Positions 42,898 through 52,900 of a stretch of 64,000 nucleotides of DNA are shown piece after piece. The stretch is taken from positions 2,716,001 through 2,780,000 of the forward strand of contig NZ_CP054861.1 of the NCBI RefSeq assembly GCF_013459645.1. Reading direction: 5' to 3'. The translations under genes were made by a program, and so were the position numbers. The stretch is from Martelella sp. NC20. GTDB taxonomy: Bacteria > Pseudomonadota > Alphaproteobacteria > Rhizobiales > Rhizobiaceae. The notes beneath the pieces were generated by a model. The model saw only the letters and a list, made by a program, of their open reading frames with translations, did no database searches and was not told the origin of the DNA. How positions within the stretch are numbered: position 1 is the stretch's first letter; each line of letters begins with the position of its first letter.

Positions 42898-43905
42898 CTA
42901 ACCGCCGCGGATAGACGAGCGCCACACGAGGTCGGCGTGCAGCGTCACCGTCGGATTGGCAGCGGGTACCGCCAGCGGGGAAGAAAGCCAGTCGACCGCC
43001 TGTGCCGCGATCTGTTCCACAGGCTGGTCGAAGGTCGTAAGATCGTAGGATTCCCAACCGGCCTGTTCGATATTGTCGAAGCCCGAAATGCAAAGCTGAT
43101 CGGGGATCGACAGCGAGAACTGGTTGCGCGCGGCGTCCATGAAGCCGCAGGCGATCAGGTCTGTGGCGCAGAACACGCCGTCCGGACGGTCCTTGCGGGT
43201 GAGCATGCGGTGGGCGAGGGTGCGGCCTGCATCATAGGCCGTCTGGCCATAGCGCTCGACGATCACCTCGATGCCTTCGGCCTGCCCGGCGGCCAGAAAA
43301 CCGCGTTCGCGCGCCATCAGGCTCGGCGTCATCGAAGCCGAATTGGCGAAGGCGAGGCGGCGACAGCCGGCGCGCAGAAACGCGGTCAGTATCCGCCGCG
43401 CGGCCTCGTCATTGTCGAAATTGATCCTGAGCGGGCCTTCCTGATCGTCATCGCGATTAATCAGCACCAGCCGCTGGCCGTTTCTCAGACAGAGCTGCAC
43501 GATCGACTTGTCCGGCAGGCCGGAAAGGATGATGGAGGCGTCCGCCCGGTAGCTGATCGCCTGGCGCAGCGCCTTGTCGACGCTGCCATCCGAGCGGTCG
43601 GTGTTGACCAGCATGGCGATCTTGCCGCGATCCTGAAGCTTCTGGGTAATGGCGCTGACAAGGGACGAACGATAGGGCGTGGCGACCTCGGAGGCGATCA
43701 GGCAGACGATCCCGCTTTCATTGCGCATCAGGCCGCGCGCGAGATGGTTGACGTGGTAGCCGAGCTCCTCGGCGGCCGCCATCACCTTGCGGCGCGTCTC
43801 CGCCGAAACGCTGGCGCCCGGCGTGAAGGTGCGCGAGACGGCGGAGCGGGAAACACCGGCGCGGCGGGCGACTTCCTGCGCGCTGACAAATTCTTTCTCG
43901 GACAT
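42898..43905 (-). CDS. LacI family transcriptional regulator
   Basis: 335-residue repressor with the LacI HTH ('SAQEVARRAGVSRSAVSRTF', residues ~8-27), hinge helix 'YHVNHLARGLM' and a sugar-binding-fold effector domain. It lies on the minus strand between putR and the repeat region before iolG. The inositol cluster has its own RpiR-type regulator, so this LacI protein may act on other sugar genes. The region upstream of its start (43906-44083) has no further gene. Confidence 0.9.
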   Translation of the reverse strand: MSEKEFVSAQEVARRAGVSRSAVSRTFTPGASVSAETRRKVMAAAEELGYHVNHLARGLMRNESGIVCLIASEVATPYRSSLVSAITQKLQDRGKIAMLVNTDRSDGSVDKALRQAISYRADASIILSGLPDKSIVQLCLRNGQRLVLINRDDDQEGPLRINFDNDEAARRILTAFLRAGCRRLAFANSASMTPSLMARERGFLAAGQAEGIEVIVERYGQTAYDAGRTLAHRMLTRKDRPDGVFCATDLIACGFMDAARNQFSLSIPDQLCISGFDNIEQAGWESYDLTTFDQPVEQIAAQAVDWLSSPLAVPAANPTVTLHADLVWRSSIRGG

Positions 43906-44361
43906 GTCTCCCCCTCAGCCGCCTCATTCTGCTTTGGAATGCACTGTTGTGCAACCGAGCATTCATGAAGTTTTTGTGACAGGTCGTTGACAGCCATCCA
44001 TGGCTTGCGCGACCGTTGCACGCGCTTGCAAAGCGTGCGGCGTGGAGGCGCTGCCACGGGAGGAGGGTGGGGTTGAGGCCGAAAAAGGGCGCCAACGCCG
44101 GCGCCCCCTCAGTTTGTTGACAAACATCGTGCGCAATCGGGGTGATGCCTACCTCTCTTCCGTCATTCCGGCCTTGAGCCGGAATCCAGTAAGTGCCAAG
44201 TCCTAGAGCGCAAAGACTCTTTATTGGAACACCCAGCAAGCGGCCCTGGATGCCGGCTCAAGGCCGGCATGACGGAGAAAATCGGGACGGGCTTTGTCAG
44301 CGCTCTGGGCCCCCAAGTCCGGCGCCCCTTTTTCAGGTTGTTGGGAGGGGAGCCCAGTTTC
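43906..44361. other. 456-base intergenic region between LacI and iolG
   Basis: The first 180 bases hold only the LacI upstream region. From 44084 a large imperfect inverted-repeat element occupies most of the rest (listed separately). The minus-strand iolG stop codon lies at 44362. No reading frame here has a ribosome site or family similarity. Confidence 0.5.
44084..44333. repeat. long nested inverted-repeat intergenic element
   Basis: Outer arms are AAAAAGGGCGCC (44084-44095) and GGCGCCCCTTTTT near 44321-44333, complementary apart from one extra C. Inside are TTTGTTGACAAAC (44112-44124) facing TTTGTCAGC near 44293, and GTCATTCCGGCCTTGAGCCGG at about 44162-44182 facing the diverged GCCGGCTCAAGGCCGGCATGAC at about 44252-44273. 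The whole unit is about 250 bases. A relative with the same layout occurs at 60268-60504. Confidence 0.55.
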
Positions 44362-45354
44362 TTACCCGACCGCGATCGTCTTCTGTTCCTTCACCGCCCG
44401 CAGAGCCGCATCCGCAAGGGTCAGCGCCATCAGGCCGTCCTCGATCGAGGGCGATGGGGCGGTGTCGTTCTCGATACTGTCGATGAAGGCGGAGATTTCG
44501 GCGGCATAGGCGGCGGTATAGCGGGTCATGAAGAAATCATGCAGCGGCGGGCGGGTGTAGCCGTCCTTGTTGGCGATTTCGATCGACACTGGGCGCTGGT
44601 TTTCAGCCGATACCGAGCCGAGCGAGCCATGCACTTCGATACGCTGGTCATAGCCGTAGGCCGCGCGACGGGAATTCGAGATCACGCATTGGCGACCGCT
44701 TTCGGTGGCGAGCACCAGGCTGGCGCTGTCGTAATCGCCGAGTTCGCCGATCTCCGGGTTGACCAGAACCGCCGCCGAGCCGGAGACCGTGGCGATTTCC
44801 TCGCCGAGCAGGAAGCGGGCCATGTCGAAATCATGGATGGTCATGTCGCGGAAGATGCCGCCGGAGACCTTGATGTATTCCGCCGGCGGCGGGCCGGGGT
44901 CGCGGCTGGTGATCGTCACCATCTCGACCTTGCCGATCCTGCCGTCGTCGATCGCCTTGCGAACCGCCAGGAAATGCGGATCGAAGCGGCGGTTGAAGCC
45001 GAGCATGACGCGCGCGCCGGCCGCCTTGACCACATCGGCGCAGGCTCGTGCCCGAGCGACATCGAGATCCACGGGCTTTTCGCAGAAGATCGCCTTGCCG
45101 GCGCGGGCGAAGCGCTCGATCAGGTCCGCATGGGTGTTAGTGGGGGTGCAGATGATCACCGCGTCGATGCTGCCGTCGGCCTCGATCTCCTCGATGGTCA
45201 TCACCTTCGCGCCGGTCGCCTCGGCGATCGCGGCGGCGGCTGGCGCCATCGCGTCGGCGACCGCCACCAGCCGGGCGCGTTTGTCCTCGGCGATTGCCTT
45301 TGCATGCACCTTGCCGATGCGGCCTGCGCCCAGAAGCGCTATCGTCGTGACCAT
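44362..45354 (-). CDS. iolG: inositol 2-dehydrogenase
   Basis: 330-residue GFO/IDH/MocA dehydrogenase, first step of myo-inositol catabolism (to scyllo-inosose, NAD-dependent). It has 'LLGAGRIGKVHAKAI' at residues 7-21, 'IFCEKPVDLD' near 90-99 with the catalytic Lys, and 'DMTIHDFDMARF' with the Asp/His pair. It is divergent from the RpiR-type regulator; a perfect GGAA-N6-TTCC palindrome lies 51 bases upstream. Context (iolCDEB next door) supports inositol over other sugars. Confidence 0.92.
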   Translation of the reverse strand: MVTTIALLGAGRIGKVHAKAIAEDKRARLVAVADAMAPAAAAIAEATGAKVMTIEEIEADGSIDAVIICTPTNTHADLIERFARAGKAIFCEKPVDLDVARARACADVVKAAGARVMLGFNRRFDPHFLAVRKAIDDGRIGKVEMVTITSRDPGPPPAEYIKVSGGIFRDMTIHDFDMARFLLGEEIATVSGSAAVLVNPEIGELGDYDSASLVLATESGRQCVISNSRRAAYGYDQRIEVHGSLGSVSAENQRPVSIEIANKDGYTRPPLHDFFMTRYTAAYAAEISAFIDSIENDTAPSPSIEDGLMALTLADAALRAVKEQKTIAVG

Positions 45355-45404
45355 GTTATCCTCCCGGTGAGCGCTGCCGGAAATCCCGGCGGCGTAAATC
45401 TTGT

Positions 45405-45420
45405 TGGAATATATATTCCA
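45405..45420. promoter_or_regulatory. IolR-type operator (GGAA-N6-TTCC)
   Basis: TGGAATATATATTCCA is a perfect 16-bp palindrome in the divergent region between iolG and the RpiR-type gene. It contains GGAA-N6-TTCC, the motif I recall for the inositol regulator of Sinorhizobium. It is placed to control both genes. Confidence 0.7.
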
Positions 45421-45472
45421 TTTTGCTAGTTTGTGACATGGTTTATGTCAATATCATTGTTGGAGGGAATGC

Positions 45473-46282
45473 ATGACGGCGCCGGCCACGGTCAGGGAAT
45501 TCGAGGAACGGCTGGCGGAGCTTGCGGGCACCCTGCCCAAAAGATTGCGTCAATGCGCCGATTTCGTGGCCGCCAACCAGGACCGGATCGCCGTTTCGAC
45601 GGTGGCGGAAATGGCGGAGGGCGCCGGCGTTCAGCCCTCGGCCTTCATGCGCTTCTGCCAGATCATCGGCTTTTCCGGGTTTTCGGAAATGCAGAAACTG
45701 TTTCGCGATTCCTATGTCGGCGGCTGGCCGGATTACCGCACCCGGCTCCAGCATCTGCGCGAGACGGCGGCGGGAAGCCCGGTGGCGCTGCTTGCCGAAT
45801 TCACCGATGCGGGGCGAACCTCGCTTGAAGGCCTGCTGAAGACGGTGGAGCCGGCGGAGCTGGAGAAGTCGGTGCAATTGCTCTCCGGCGCGGCGATGAT
45901 CCACATCATCGGCCTCCGGCGCGCGTTTTCGGTGGCGACCTACATCGCCTATGCGTTCGAGCGGATGAATGTGCCGGCCATGCTGCATGGCGCTGTCGGC
46001 GGCCTTGCCAATTATCAGGCGGTGCGGCCCGGCGATGTCGTGATCGCCATCAGCTTCGCGCCCTATACCGCCGAGACGGTGTCCTTTGCCGAACAGGCGG
46101 CGGGCAATGACATTCCGGTGATCGGCATTACCGACACGGTTGTGAGCCCGCTGCGGCCGTTTTCGGCGACAACGCTTTCGGTTTCCGAGGTCGATTTCGG
46201 CGCCTTCCGTTCGCTCTCGGCCACGCTCGGTCTTGCAATCGCACTGACGGTTGCCGTCGGCGCCGCGCGCAACGGAACATAA
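45473..46282 (+). CDS. iolR: MurR/RpiR family transcriptional regulator of inositol genes
   Basis: 269-residue regulator: N-terminal RpiR HTH (about residues 15-75, 'STVAEMAEGAGVQPSAFMRF') and a C-terminal SIS sugar-phosphate-binding domain ('AAMIHIIGLRRAFSVATYIA', 'RPGDVVIAISFAPYTAE'). In rhizobia the inositol repressor is of this family, unlike the DeoR type of Bacillus. GGAGGGAAT precedes ATG 45473. Its gene is divergent from iolG and upstream of iolCDEB with an AT-rich promoter gap in between. Confidence 0.88.
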   Translation: MTAPATVREFEERLAELAGTLPKRLRQCADFVAANQDRIAVSTVAEMAEGAGVQPSAFMRFCQIIGFSGFSEMQKLFRDSYVGGWPDYRTRLQHLRETAAGSPVALLAEFTDAGRTSLEGLLKTVEPAELEKSVQLLSGAAMIHIIGLRRAFSVATYIAYAFERMNVPAMLHGAVGGLANYQAVRPGDVVIAISFAPYTAETVSFAEQAAGNDIPVIGITDTVVSPLRPFSATTLSVSEVDFGAFRSLSATLGLAIALTVAVGAARNGT

Positions 46283-46322
46283 GCACTAAAATCCGAATGA
46301 TTGTGTTGAAAACTTAAAAAAT

Positions 46323-46349
46323 AGAATTTATAATCCAAAATGAATTGGA
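46323..46349 (+). promoter_or_regulatory. weaker IolR-like site and inverted repeat upstream of iolC
   Basis: AGAA-TTTATA-ATCC (46323-46336) keeps 6 of 8 bases of GGAA-N6-TTCC with the same spacer. Overlapping it, TCCAA (46334-46338) and TTGGA (46345-46349) form an inverted repeat with a 6-base spacer. Both lie in the AT-rich gap before iolC, so the operon is probably under the same regulator. Confidence 0.4.
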
Positions 46350-46409
46350 CAGACGCCGCGATCCCACGTGGCGCAGAGGCCGGCGATCGCGTCCGGCAGG
46401 GAGGCATCA

Positions 46410-48320
46410 TTGTCGTCACTTGACCTGATCACCATCGGCCGGTCGTCGGTCGATCTTTACGGCGCGCAGGTTGGCGGTCGGCTGGAGGACATGGCCTCCT
46501 TCAACAAATATATCGGCGGCTCACCCACGAACATTGCCGCGGGCACTGCCCGTCTCGGCCTCAAATCCGGCCTGCTGACGCGCGTCGGCGACGAGCATAT
46601 GGGCCGGTTCATCCGCGAACAGCTGGTGCGCGAGGGCGTCGACGTGCGCGGCGTCAAGACCGATCCGGAGCGGCTGACGGCGCTGGTCCTGCTCGGCATC
46701 CGCGACCAGGAACGGTTTCCGCTGATCTTCTACCGCGAGAACTGCGCCGATATGGCGCTGTCGGAAGAGGATATCGATCCGGCCTATATCGCCGAGGCGC
46801 GCTGCGTCTGCGCCACCGGCACCCACCTTTCCCATCCGAAAACGGAGGCCGCCGTGCTGAAGGCGCTGCGGCTGGCGCGCGAAAACGGCGCGCTGACCGC
46901 GCTCGACATCGATTACCGCCCCAACCTCTGGGGGCTTGCCGGCCACGGCGCGGGCGAAAGCCGGTTCATCGAATCCGAAGCCGTCACCGCCAAGCTGCAA
47001 TCCACCCTCGGCCTGTTCGATCTGATCGTCGGCACGGAGGAGGAGTTCCACATCGCCGGCGGCAGCACCGATACGCTTGAGGCGTTGAGAGCGGTGCGCG
47101 CGGTCTCGAAGGCGACGCTGGTGTGCAAGCGCGGGCCGATGGGTGCCGTCGTGTTTACGGGCGATATTCCGGCAAGCCTCGATGACGGCGAGACCGGCGA
47201 AGGCTTTCCGATCGAGGTGTTCAACGTGCTTGGCGCCGGCGACGGGTTCATGTCCGGCCTGCTGAAGGGCTGGCTGACCGGCGAGGACTGGCCGACAAGC
47301 CTGAAATACGCCAATGCCTGCGGCGCTTTCGCGGTCTCGCGCCATGGCTGCACGCCAGCCTATCCGAGTTGGGAAGAGCTGCAGTATTTCTTCCGCACCG
47401 GCATTCGCGACAAGGCCTTGCGCAAGGATCGGGCGCTGGAGCAGGTGCACTGGTCCACCAACCGCGCGGGCGACTGGCCGGTGATGCGCGTCTTCGCCTT
47501 CGATCACCGTATTCAGCTTGAGGAAATGGCGGCGGAGGCCGGCGTCTCGCCGGAGAAGATCAGCCCGTTCAAGGAACTCTGCCTGAAGGCGGCGCTCGGC
47601 GTTGCCGACGGCCGGCCGGGCTACGGCATTCTCTGCGATGGCCGGCTCGGACGCGACGCGCTCTATGCCGCCACCGGAACGGGGCTCTGGATCGGCCGCC
47701 CGGTGGAACTGCCCGGTTCGCGCCCGCTCGAGACGGAAGCAGAGATCGGCCCGGATTTCGGCGGGCTTGGCGAATGGCCGGTCGACAACGTCGTCAAGGT
47801 GCTCTGCTTCTATCATCCGGATGATGACGCCGCCATGCGGGCCGATCAGGAGGCGACGGTGTCGCGTCTGTTTGCCGCCGCACGGCGCAACGGCCTGGAA
47901 TTCCTGCTGGAGGTGATCCCCTCCAAGGTGGCCGCCACGGATGACGACACGGCGGCCGTCATCATCGACCGCTTCTATGAGATCGGCGTCTATCCCGACT
48001 GGTGGAAGCTGGAGCCGATGAAATCCGGAGAGGCCTGGGAAAAGGCGTGCGCGGCGATCGCCCGCCACGACCCCTATGTGCGCGGCATCGTCGTGCTCGG
48101 GCTCGATGCGCCGGCCGCTGAGCTGGAGGAAAGCTTCGCGACGGCCGCGAAGTTCGATCTCGTCAAAGGCTTTGCTGTCGGCCGCACGATATTCGGAGAA
48201 ACCGCGCGCAAATGGCTTGCTGGCCGCATTGACGATGATACGGCGATTGCCGAGATGGCAGGGAAATATCGTAGTCTCGCCGCAGTCTGGGATCGCGCGC
48301 GCAAGGAGAATGCAGCATGA
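46410..48320 (+). CDS. iolC: 5-dehydro-2-deoxygluconokinase fused to DUF2090 aldolase-like domain
   Basis: 636-residue two-domain protein. Residues ~1-330 are a PfkB sugar kinase (IolC): 'IGGSPTNIAAGTARLGLKSG' near the start and 'NVLGAGDGFMSGLL' with the catalytic Asp near 275. Residues ~340-636 are DUF2090, an aldolase-like domain ('VMRVFAFDHRIQLEEMA', 'WWKLEPM', 'VVLGLDAP') expected to split 5-dehydro-2-deoxygluconate 6-phosphate (IolJ role). The fusion is usual in Rhizobiales. The likely start is TTG 46410, about 6 bases after GGGAGG; a GTG at 46368 is possible but lacks that site. Confidence 0.92.
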   Translation: MSSLDLITIGRSSVDLYGAQVGGRLEDMASFNKYIGGSPTNIAAGTARLGLKSGLLTRVGDEHMGRFIREQLVREGVDVRGVKTDPERLTALVLLGIRDQERFPLIFYRENCADMALSEEDIDPAYIAEARCVCATGTHLSHPKTEAAVLKALRLARENGALTALDIDYRPNLWGLAGHGAGESRFIESEAVTAKLQSTLGLFDLIVGTEEEFHIAGGSTDTLEALRAVRAVSKATLVCKRGPMGAVVFTGDIPASLDDGETGEGFPIEVFNVLGAGDGFMSGLLKGWLTGEDWPTSLKYANACGAFAVSRHGCTPAYPSWEELQYFFRTGIRDKALRKDRALEQVHWSTNRAGDWPVMRVFAFDHRIQLEEMAAEAGVSPEKISPFKELCLKAALGVADGRPGYGILCDGRLGRDALYAATGTGLWIGRPVELPGSRPLETEAEIGPDFGGLGEWPVDNVVKVLCFYHPDDDAAMRADQEATVSRLFAAARRNGLEFLLEVIPSKVAATDDDTAAVIIDRFYEIGVYPDWWKLEPMKSGEAWEKACAAIARHDPYVRGIVVLGLDAPAAELEESFATAAKFDLVKGFAVGRTIFGETARKWLAGRIDDDTAIAEMAGKYRSLAAVWDRARKENAA

Positions 48321-50140
48321 AAACCATCCGGCTTACGGCGGCGCAGGCGACGGTGCGCTATCTCGCAAACCAGTATACCGAGGATGGCGTTCCCTTCATC
48401 GCCGGCGTCTGGGCAATATTCGGCCATGGCAATGTCGCGGGCCTGGGCGAGGCGCTTTACGGCATGCGCGACACGCTACCGACCTATCGCGGCCAGAACG
48501 AGCAGACCATGGCCCATGCCGCGATCGCCTATGCCAAGCAGTTGCGGCGCGGGCGGGCGATGGCGGTCACGTCCTCCATCGGCCCGGGCGCGCTCAACAT
48601 GGTGACGGCGGCCGCCCTTGCCCATGTCAACCGCCTGCCGGTGTTGTTGCTGCCGAGCGATGTGTTTGCCAATCGCGGGCCCGATCCGGTGCTCCAGCAG
48701 CTTGAGGATTTCGGCGACGGCACCATGACGGTCAATGACTGCTTTCGTCCGGTGAGCCGCTATTTCGACCGCATCATGCGGCCCGAACAGCTGATCACCG
48801 CTCTGCCGCGCGCCATGCGGGTGCTGACCGATCCGGCCGAATGCGGCCCGGTGACGCTGTCGCTGTGCCAGGACGTGCAGGCGGAAGCCTATGATTTCCC
48901 CGAGAAGCTTTTCGAGAAGAAGATCTGGCGCCAGCGCCGGCCGGAGCCGGACGCGGCCGAGTTCGCCGAAGCCGTCGAGGTTATCAGGGCGGCGAACAAC
49001 CCGGTCATCGTTGCCGGCGGCGGCGTGCATTTTTCCGGCGCGACCGCAACGCTCGCGGCATTCGCCGAGCGGCACGGCATTCCCGTTGTCGAGACGCAGG
49101 CCGGCAAATCCGCGCTTGCCTGGGACCATGAGCTGAATTTCGGCCCGGTCGGCGTTACCGGTGCTGCAAGCGCCAACGCGATTGCCGAAAAGGCCGATCT
49201 GGTGATCGGCGTCGGCACAAGGTTTCAGGATTTCACCACCGGCTCGTGGTCGCTGTTCAGCCATCCCGACCGCAGGATACTGGCGCTCAACGTTCAGCCC
49301 TATGACAGTGCCAAGCACGATGCGATCCCGCTGGTGGCGGATGCCCGCGTCGGTCTTGAGCGGCTGAGCGCCGCGCTGGGCGACAAGCGGTTTGCCGCCC
49401 CGGATGCCAAGCTCAAGGCCGGATGGTTCGCCAAGGCCGATGCCGTGACGGCCGCGCCCGAGGACACCAACGCGCTGCCGACCGACATGCAGGTGATCGG
49501 CGCGGTTCAGCGCGCCGCGCGCGACAACACCGTGGTGATGTGCGCCGCCGGCACCATGCCGGGCGAGTTGCACCAGCTCTGGAAGGCGAAACTGCCGCTC
49601 TCCTACCACATGGAATACGGCTTCTCGACCATGGGCTACGAGATCGCCGGCGGGCTCGGCATCAAGATGGCGGAACCGGATCGCGACGTTATCGTCATGG
49701 TCGGCGACGGCTCCTACATGATGGCGAATTCCGAGCTTGCAAGCGCCGTCGCCATGGGCATCAAGATCACCGTCGTGATCACCGACAATCGCGGCTATGG
49801 CTGTATCAATCGGCTGCAGATGTCGACCGGCAGCGCCGAGTTCAACAATCTCTATGCCCATTCCAACCACGAAAACCCGATCGCCATCGATTTTACCGCC
49901 CACGCGGCGGCGATGGGCGCGAAAGCCGCCAAGGTTGCCTCGATCGCGGAACTCGACGACGCGCTGGCTGCTGCGCGCGCGTCAAGCGAGGTCACCGTGA
50001 TCGTGATCGACACCGATCCCTATCCGACGCCCGAATTTGGCGGTCACTGGTGGGATGTCGCGGTGCCGGAAGTTTCTGAGCGAACCGAAGTCAACAAAGC
50101 GCGCGCCGGTTATGAGGCCGCGCTCAAAAAGAGAAGCTGA
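48317..50140 (+). CDS. iolD: 3D-(3,5/4)-trihydroxycyclohexane-1,2-dione acylhydrolase
   Basis: 607-residue ThDP-dependent enzyme that opens the cyclohexane ring in inositol catabolism. N-terminal '[21 protein letters not shown]', central domain '[16 protein letters not shown]', and C-terminal ThDP/Mg site '[17 protein letters not shown]' followed by '[11 protein letters not shown]'. Its start overlaps the iolC stop by four bases. Size and order (C-D-E-B) fit the rhizobial cluster. Confidence 0.95.
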   Translation: MKTIRLTAAQATVRYLANQYTEDGVPFIAGVWAIFGHGNVAGLGEALYGMRDTLPTYRGQNEQTMAHAAIAYAKQLRRGRAMAVTSSIGPGALNMVTAAALAHVNRLPVLLLPSDVFANRGPDPVLQQLEDFGDGTMTVNDCFRPVSRYFDRIMRPEQLITALPRAMRVLTDPAECGPVTLSLCQDVQAEAYDFPEKLFEKKIWRQRRPEPDAAEFAEAVEVIRAANNPVIVAGGGVHFSGATATLAAFAERHGIPVVETQAGKSALAWDHELNFGPVGVTGAASANAIAEKADLVIGVGTRFQDFTTGSWSLFSHPDRRILALNVQPYDSAKHDAIPLVADARVGLERLSAALGDKRFAAPDAKLKAGWFAKADAVTAAPEDTNALPTDMQVIGAVQRAARDNTVVMCAAGTMPGELHQLWKAKLPLSYHMEYGFSTMGYEIAGGLGIKMAEPDRDVIVMVGDGSYMMANSELASAVAMGIKITVVITDNRGYGCINRLQMSTGSAEFNNLYAHSNHENPIAIDFTAHAAAMGAKAAKVASIAELDDALAAARASSEVTVIVIDTDPYPTPEFGGHWWDVAVPEVSERTEVNKARAGYEAALKKRS

Positions 50141-50142
50141 GC

Positions 50143-51045
50143 ATGATCCTTTACGGCACCAATCCGATTGCCTGGACCAATGACGACGACCGCAGCCTCG
50201 GCGCCCATATCAGCCTCGAGCAATGCCTGGACGAGACCGCGAAGATCGGTTTCGACGGCATCGAGAAGGGCCACAAGTTTCCCGAGGACGCCGAGGGCCT
50301 GAAGGCGGTGCTGGAACCGCGCGGCCTGAAATATGTCTCCGGCTGGCATTCGCTGAACCTGCTGACCCGGTCGCTGGACGACGAAAAGGCGGCGATGCAG
50401 CCGGCGCTCGATCTGCTGAAGGCGATGGGTGCGAAGGTCATCATCGTGTGCGAGACCTCGAACGCGATCCACGGCGATGACGGCAAGCCGGTCAATGATC
50501 GGCCGAAGCTTGCCGAGGATCAGTGGGCCGGTTTCGGCGCGGGCGTCGAGGCGCTGGCGCAATATGCCGCCGACCAGGGCATCGCGCTGGTCTACCATCA
50601 TCACATGGGCACGATCGTCGAGACCGAGGACGAGATCGACCGGCTGATGGAAAACACCGGTCCGGCGGCGAAGCTGCTGCTCGATACCGGCCATTGCCTG
50701 TTCGGCGGCGGCGATCCGGCGCGGCTGGCGGCAAGACATATCGGTCGCGTCGGCCATATCCACGCCAAGAATGTGCGACCCGCCATTGCCCGGCAGGTGC
50801 GCGATGAAAACCTCTCCTTCCTCGAAGGCGTGCGCCGCGGCGTGTTCACCGTGCCGGGCGATGCCGAGGGCGGCGTCGATTTCGCGCCCGTGCTGAAAAG
50901 CGCGGCCGATGCCGGCTATCAGGGCTGGCTGGTGATCGAGGCCGAGCAGGATCCGGATGTGCGCATTCCGTTCGAATATCAGTCGCTCGGCCTGAAAAGC
51001 CTGAAGGCGATGGCGAAGGAAGCGGGCCTCGACACCGCCGCCTGA
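50143..51045 (+). CDS. iolE: myo-inosose-2 dehydratase
   Basis: 300-residue xylose-isomerase-like TIM-barrel enzyme that dehydrates scyllo-inosose. '[17 protein letters not shown]' at the N-terminus, '[19 protein letters not shown]' near 149-167 and '[14 protein letters not shown]' near 183-196 (metal-binding Glu, Asp and His residues) are typical of IolE. It begins two bases after the iolD stop. Confidence 0.94.
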   Translation: MILYGTNPIAWTNDDDRSLGAHISLEQCLDETAKIGFDGIEKGHKFPEDAEGLKAVLEPRGLKYVSGWHSLNLLTRSLDDEKAAMQPALDLLKAMGAKVIIVCETSNAIHGDDGKPVNDRPKLAEDQWAGFGAGVEALAQYAADQGIALVYHHHMGTIVETEDEIDRLMENTGPAAKLLLDTGHCLFGGGDPARLAARHIGRVGHIHAKNVRPAIARQVRDENLSFLEGVRRGVFTVPGDAEGGVDFAPVLKSAADAGYQGWLVIEAEQDPDVRIPFEYQSLGLKSLKAMAKEAGLDTAA

Positions 51046-51079
51046 GGCCGGGAGACGACAGACAAAGGGAAAGCAAGCC

Positions 51080-51895
51080 ATGAGCAATCTTCTCAGAAAA
51101 CCGACCGCCGCGACCGGCAAGGTGCACGACATCACGCCCGAAACCGCGAACTGGGGCTATGTCGGCTTCGGGCTCTACCGCCTGAAACCCGGCGAAAGCG
51201 CGCGCGAGAACACCGGCGACACAGAGGTGATTCTCGTGCTGGTCGAGGGCAAGGCCGAGATTGCGGCGGGCGAGGAGAATTTTGGCGAGCTCGGCGAGCG
51301 CATGAGCGTGTTCGAGCGCCTGCCGCCGCATTGCGTCTATATCCCGGCGGGTTCCGAATGGTCGGCGACCGCCACGACCGACTGCACGCTCGCGGTCTGT
51401 ACAGCACCGGCAAAGCCCGGCCGCACGGCGCAGGTGATCGGCCCGGAAGGCATCACGCTGACCGAACGCGGCAAGGACGCGAACACCCGCTATATCTATC
51501 CGATCGCCATGGAAGAGCGCGATGTCGCCGATAGCCTGCTGGTGACGGAGGTGTTCACGCCGGCCGGCAACTGGTCCTCCTATCCCCCGCACCGCCATGA
51601 CGAGGATCGTTTCCCCGAGATGACCTATCTGGAGGAAAGCTATTACCACCGCCTGAACCCGGCCCAGGGCTTCGCCTTCCAGCGGGTGTTCACCGAGGAC
51701 GGTTCGCTGGACGAGACCATGGCGGTCGCGGATGGCGATGTGGTTCTGGTGCCCAAGGGACACCACCCCTGCGGCGCACCCTATGGCTACGAACTCTATT
51801 ATCTCAACGTCATGGCCGGGCCGCTGCGCAAGTGGCGATTCGAGAACCACCCGGATCACGACTGGATTTATCAAAGGGACGCCAAAACCTCCTGA
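51080..51895 (+). CDS. iolB: 5-deoxy-glucuronate isomerase
   Basis: 271-residue bicupin (KduI/IolB family) that isomerises 5-deoxyglucuronate. 'YPPHRHDEDRFPEMTYLEESYYHRLNP' (split motif around residues 172-198) carries the metal-binding His/Glu set and 'VLVPKGHHPCGAPYGY' the last His. AAGGGAAAG precedes the start. It is the last gene of the inositol operon here; iolA is not in the window. Confidence 0.93.
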   Translation: MSNLLRKPTAATGKVHDITPETANWGYVGFGLYRLKPGESARENTGDTEVILVLVEGKAEIAAGEENFGELGERMSVFERLPPHCVYIPAGSEWSATATTDCTLAVCTAPAKPGRTAQVIGPEGITLTERGKDANTRYIYPIAMEERDVADSLLVTEVFTPAGNWSSYPPHRHDEDRFPEMTYLEESYYHRLNPAQGFAFQRVFTEDGSLDETMAVADGDVVLVPKGHHPCGAPYGYELYYLNVMAGPLRKWRFENHPDHDWIYQRDAKTS

Positions 51896-52083
51896 TTTCA
51901 AGCCTTCCGGGGAGGGGGAACAGAGGGTTTGGGGCGCGCTTTTCCTACGAGAATCGCCAAATCGCGCCGCCGCCTTCAGTGCTCGAGCCCCCCGGCGGTT
52001 CATAACCTCGGGCCTCGCGGAAAAAAATGTCGCGGGGCGCTTGCCGAAGCATGCAGGCTGTTTTATAGAGCAGCCGCTGGTCA

Positions 52084-52160
52084 CGGAGTGTAGCGCAGCC
52101 TGGTAGCGCACCTCGTTCGGGACGAGGGGGTCGCAAGTTCGAATCTTGCCACTCCGACCA
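52084..52160 (+). tRNA. tRNA-Pro (anticodon CGG)
   Basis: A full cloverleaf can be drawn: acceptor CGGAGTG/CACTCCG, D-arm GCGC...GCGC, anticodon stem CCTCG/CGAGG with loop T-T-C-G-G-G-A (anticodon CGG, reading CCG), T-arm GCAAG-TTCGAATC-TTGC, discriminator A and an encoded CCA end. Located in the 315-base gap between iolB and rnhB; the 188 bases before it contain no gene. Confidence 0.95.
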
Positions 52161-52210
52161 TCGCAATTTCCCGAGAAAATTCAAAAAAAATATATGCGGC
52201 GCTGAGGCTG

Positions 52211-52867
52211 CTATTCGACCTGGCGCAGAGGGCGGAAGCTCATGCGGTGAAGCGGGCAGGGGCCGGCGTCGATGATCGCGGCGCGGTGGATCGCGGTGCC
52301 ATAGCCGACATGGCCGGCAAAGCCATAGGCGGGATAGATGGTCGCGGCCTGTTCCATCATCCGGTCGCGGGTGACCTTGGCGATGATCGAGGCGGCGGCA
52401 ATCGAAAGCGAACGGGCGTCGCCCTTGATCACCGCTTCGGCGCGGCACGGGATTCCCGGCGGCTGATCGCGACCGTCGGCAAGCACGATCGCCGGCGGCA
52501 GCGCAAGGCCCAGCACGGCGCGGCGCATCGCATCGAGGGATGCTCTCAGAATGTTGATGCGATCGATCCGGGCAGGACTGCTGGAGGCGACCGACACCAG
52601 CGCAGAATCGAATATCTGCTCGAACAGGGCGTTGCGGGCCTTCGCAGACAATTTTTTCGAATCGTTGAGGCCGGCGGGAATATTCTCCGGATCGAGGATC
52701 ACGGCGGCCGCCACCACGGGGCCGGCAAGCGGGCCGCGTCCTGCCTCGTCACAGCCGGCAACCGGCCAGAACCCTCTCCGGCGCGCCGCGATTTCCAGCG
52801 AAAAATCGGGCATGGCCGGGGGCAGGTCGAAAAGAGCGGGAGAATCGGAAGGGAGCGCGGATGACAT
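52211..52867 (-). CDS. rnhB: ribonuclease HII
   Basis: 218-residue type 2 RNase H that removes RNA from RNA-DNA hybrids and nicks at single ribonucleotides. '[20 protein letters not shown]' (Asp-Glu of the active site), '[12 protein letters not shown]', '[10 protein letters not shown]' with the third Asp and '[15 protein letters not shown]' are all family signatures. It follows the radical SAM gene on the minus strand across a hairpin-rich 129-base gap. Confidence 0.95.
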   Translation of the reverse strand: MSSALPSDSPALFDLPPAMPDFSLEIAARRRGFWPVAGCDEAGRGPLAGPVVAAAVILDPENIPAGLNDSKKLSAKARNALFEQIFDSALVSVASSSPARIDRINILRASLDAMRRAVLGLALPPAIVLADGRDQPPGIPCRAEAVIKGDARSLSIAAASIIAKVTRDRMMEQAATIYPAYGFAGHVGYGTAIHRAAIIDAGPCPLHRMSFRPLRQVE

Positions 52868-52900
52868 GCTGTCATTTCACACCGCCTTCCGATCTCCCGC

